Of a stretch of DNA of 24,456 bases, positions 24,375-24,456 are shown one piece after another. Numbering within the stretch: position 1 is the stretch's first letter; each line of letters opens with the position of its first letter. The translations under genes were made by a program, and so were the position numbers. The DNA is taken from contig CALGVF010000352.1 of assembly GCA_937920115.1 (NCBI GenBank), forward strand, positions 1 to 24,456, in the 5' to 3' direction. The stretch comes from an uncultured Clostridia bacterium. GTDB lineage: Bacteria > Bacillota > Clostridia > Christensenellales > Borkfalkiaceae. Below the pieces are notes generated by a model. The model saw only the letters and a list, made by a program, of their open reading frames with translations. It made no database searches and had not been told where the DNA came from.

Positions 24375-24420
24375 AAAGAAAAAACCTAATCCGAACACTT
24401 TTCGATATTCGAATTAGGTT
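24375..24420 (-). terminator. Bidirectional terminator, strongest on the minus strand (tRNA side)
   Basis: AACCTAATCCGAA (24383-24395) pairs with TTCGAATTAGGTT (24408-24420) with one mismatch, giving a 13-position stem and a 12-nt loop. On the minus strand it is followed by TTTTTTCTTT, a classic U-tract, so it should end the tRNA transcript. On the plus side it can also serve the recombinase, whose stop is 13 bp before it. Confidence 0.85.
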
Positions 24421-24425
24421 ATTCT

Positions 24426-24456
24426 TGGTGCACCATAAGGAACTCGAATCCCTAAC
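24426..24456 (-). tRNA. tRNA gene, 3' end only (possibly tRNA-Lys)
   Basis: Read on the minus strand, the last 31 bases give a T arm (stem AGGGA, loop TTCGAGT, stem TCCTT), a 7-nt acceptor strand ATGGTGC, discriminator A and encoded CCA, immediately followed by a terminator. The matching 5' acceptor strand, expected to be GCACCAT, and the anticodon lie beyond the window, so identity is open. A GC-A/G-CCAT acceptor is common in clostridial tRNA-Lys. The 53-61 pair is A-T instead of the nearly universal G-C, which is unusual. Confidence 0.6.

Overview
The window looks like a carbohydrate-utilisation locus from an uncultured Gram-positive gut-type bacterium of the Clostridia (Bacillota). This is inferred from four things: strong AGGAGG-type ribosome binding sites, lipoprotein signal peptides, a Msm/Mal-type ABC sugar importer lacking its own ATPase, and the absence of SusC/SusD or other outer-membrane parts. 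No species can be named from sequence alone.

About 21 kb (1-21077) is one tightly packed run of genes, all on the minus strand. In order of transcription they are: a solute-binding lipoprotein (21077-19314); two sugar-transporter permeases (19228-17352); a secreted multi-Ig-like protein (17338-14321); a DUF4838 lipoprotein (14303-12306); a surface lipoprotein with Big2/Ig, repeated modules and an InlB-like repeat (12294-9541); a 40-residue peptide (9522-9400); a 1052-residue secreted protein (9384-6226) carrying the same module; two GH38 alpha-mannosidases (6080-3696 and 3659-1167); and the start of a GH127-type beta-L-arabinofuranosidase that runs off the left edge (1071-1). Divergently transcribed from the importer is an AraC-family regulator (21308-22153), the likely activator of the locus. 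The inferred model is that surface lipoproteins and secreted proteins bind and trim a mannose- and probably arabinose-containing glycan, the ABC system imports oligosaccharides, and the cytoplasmic GH38 and GH127 enzymes finish degradation. The ATPase is presumably a shared MsmX-type subunit encoded elsewhere.

The right end (about 22154-24456) is different: a small minus-strand gene with its own near-consensus promoter, about 530 bp of non-coding DNA rich in inverted repeats including a strong stand-alone hairpin terminator, a 500-residue large serine recombinase (22867-24369), a terminator, and the 3' end of a minus-strand tRNA cut by the window edge. This looks like one end of a mobile or integrated element next to the glycan locus.

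The least explained parts are the roughly 150-residue module present in six copies over two neighbouring exported proteins, the 40-residue peptide encoded exactly between those two genes, the paired His/Cys repeats in the 1052-residue protein, and the small gene facing the recombinase.
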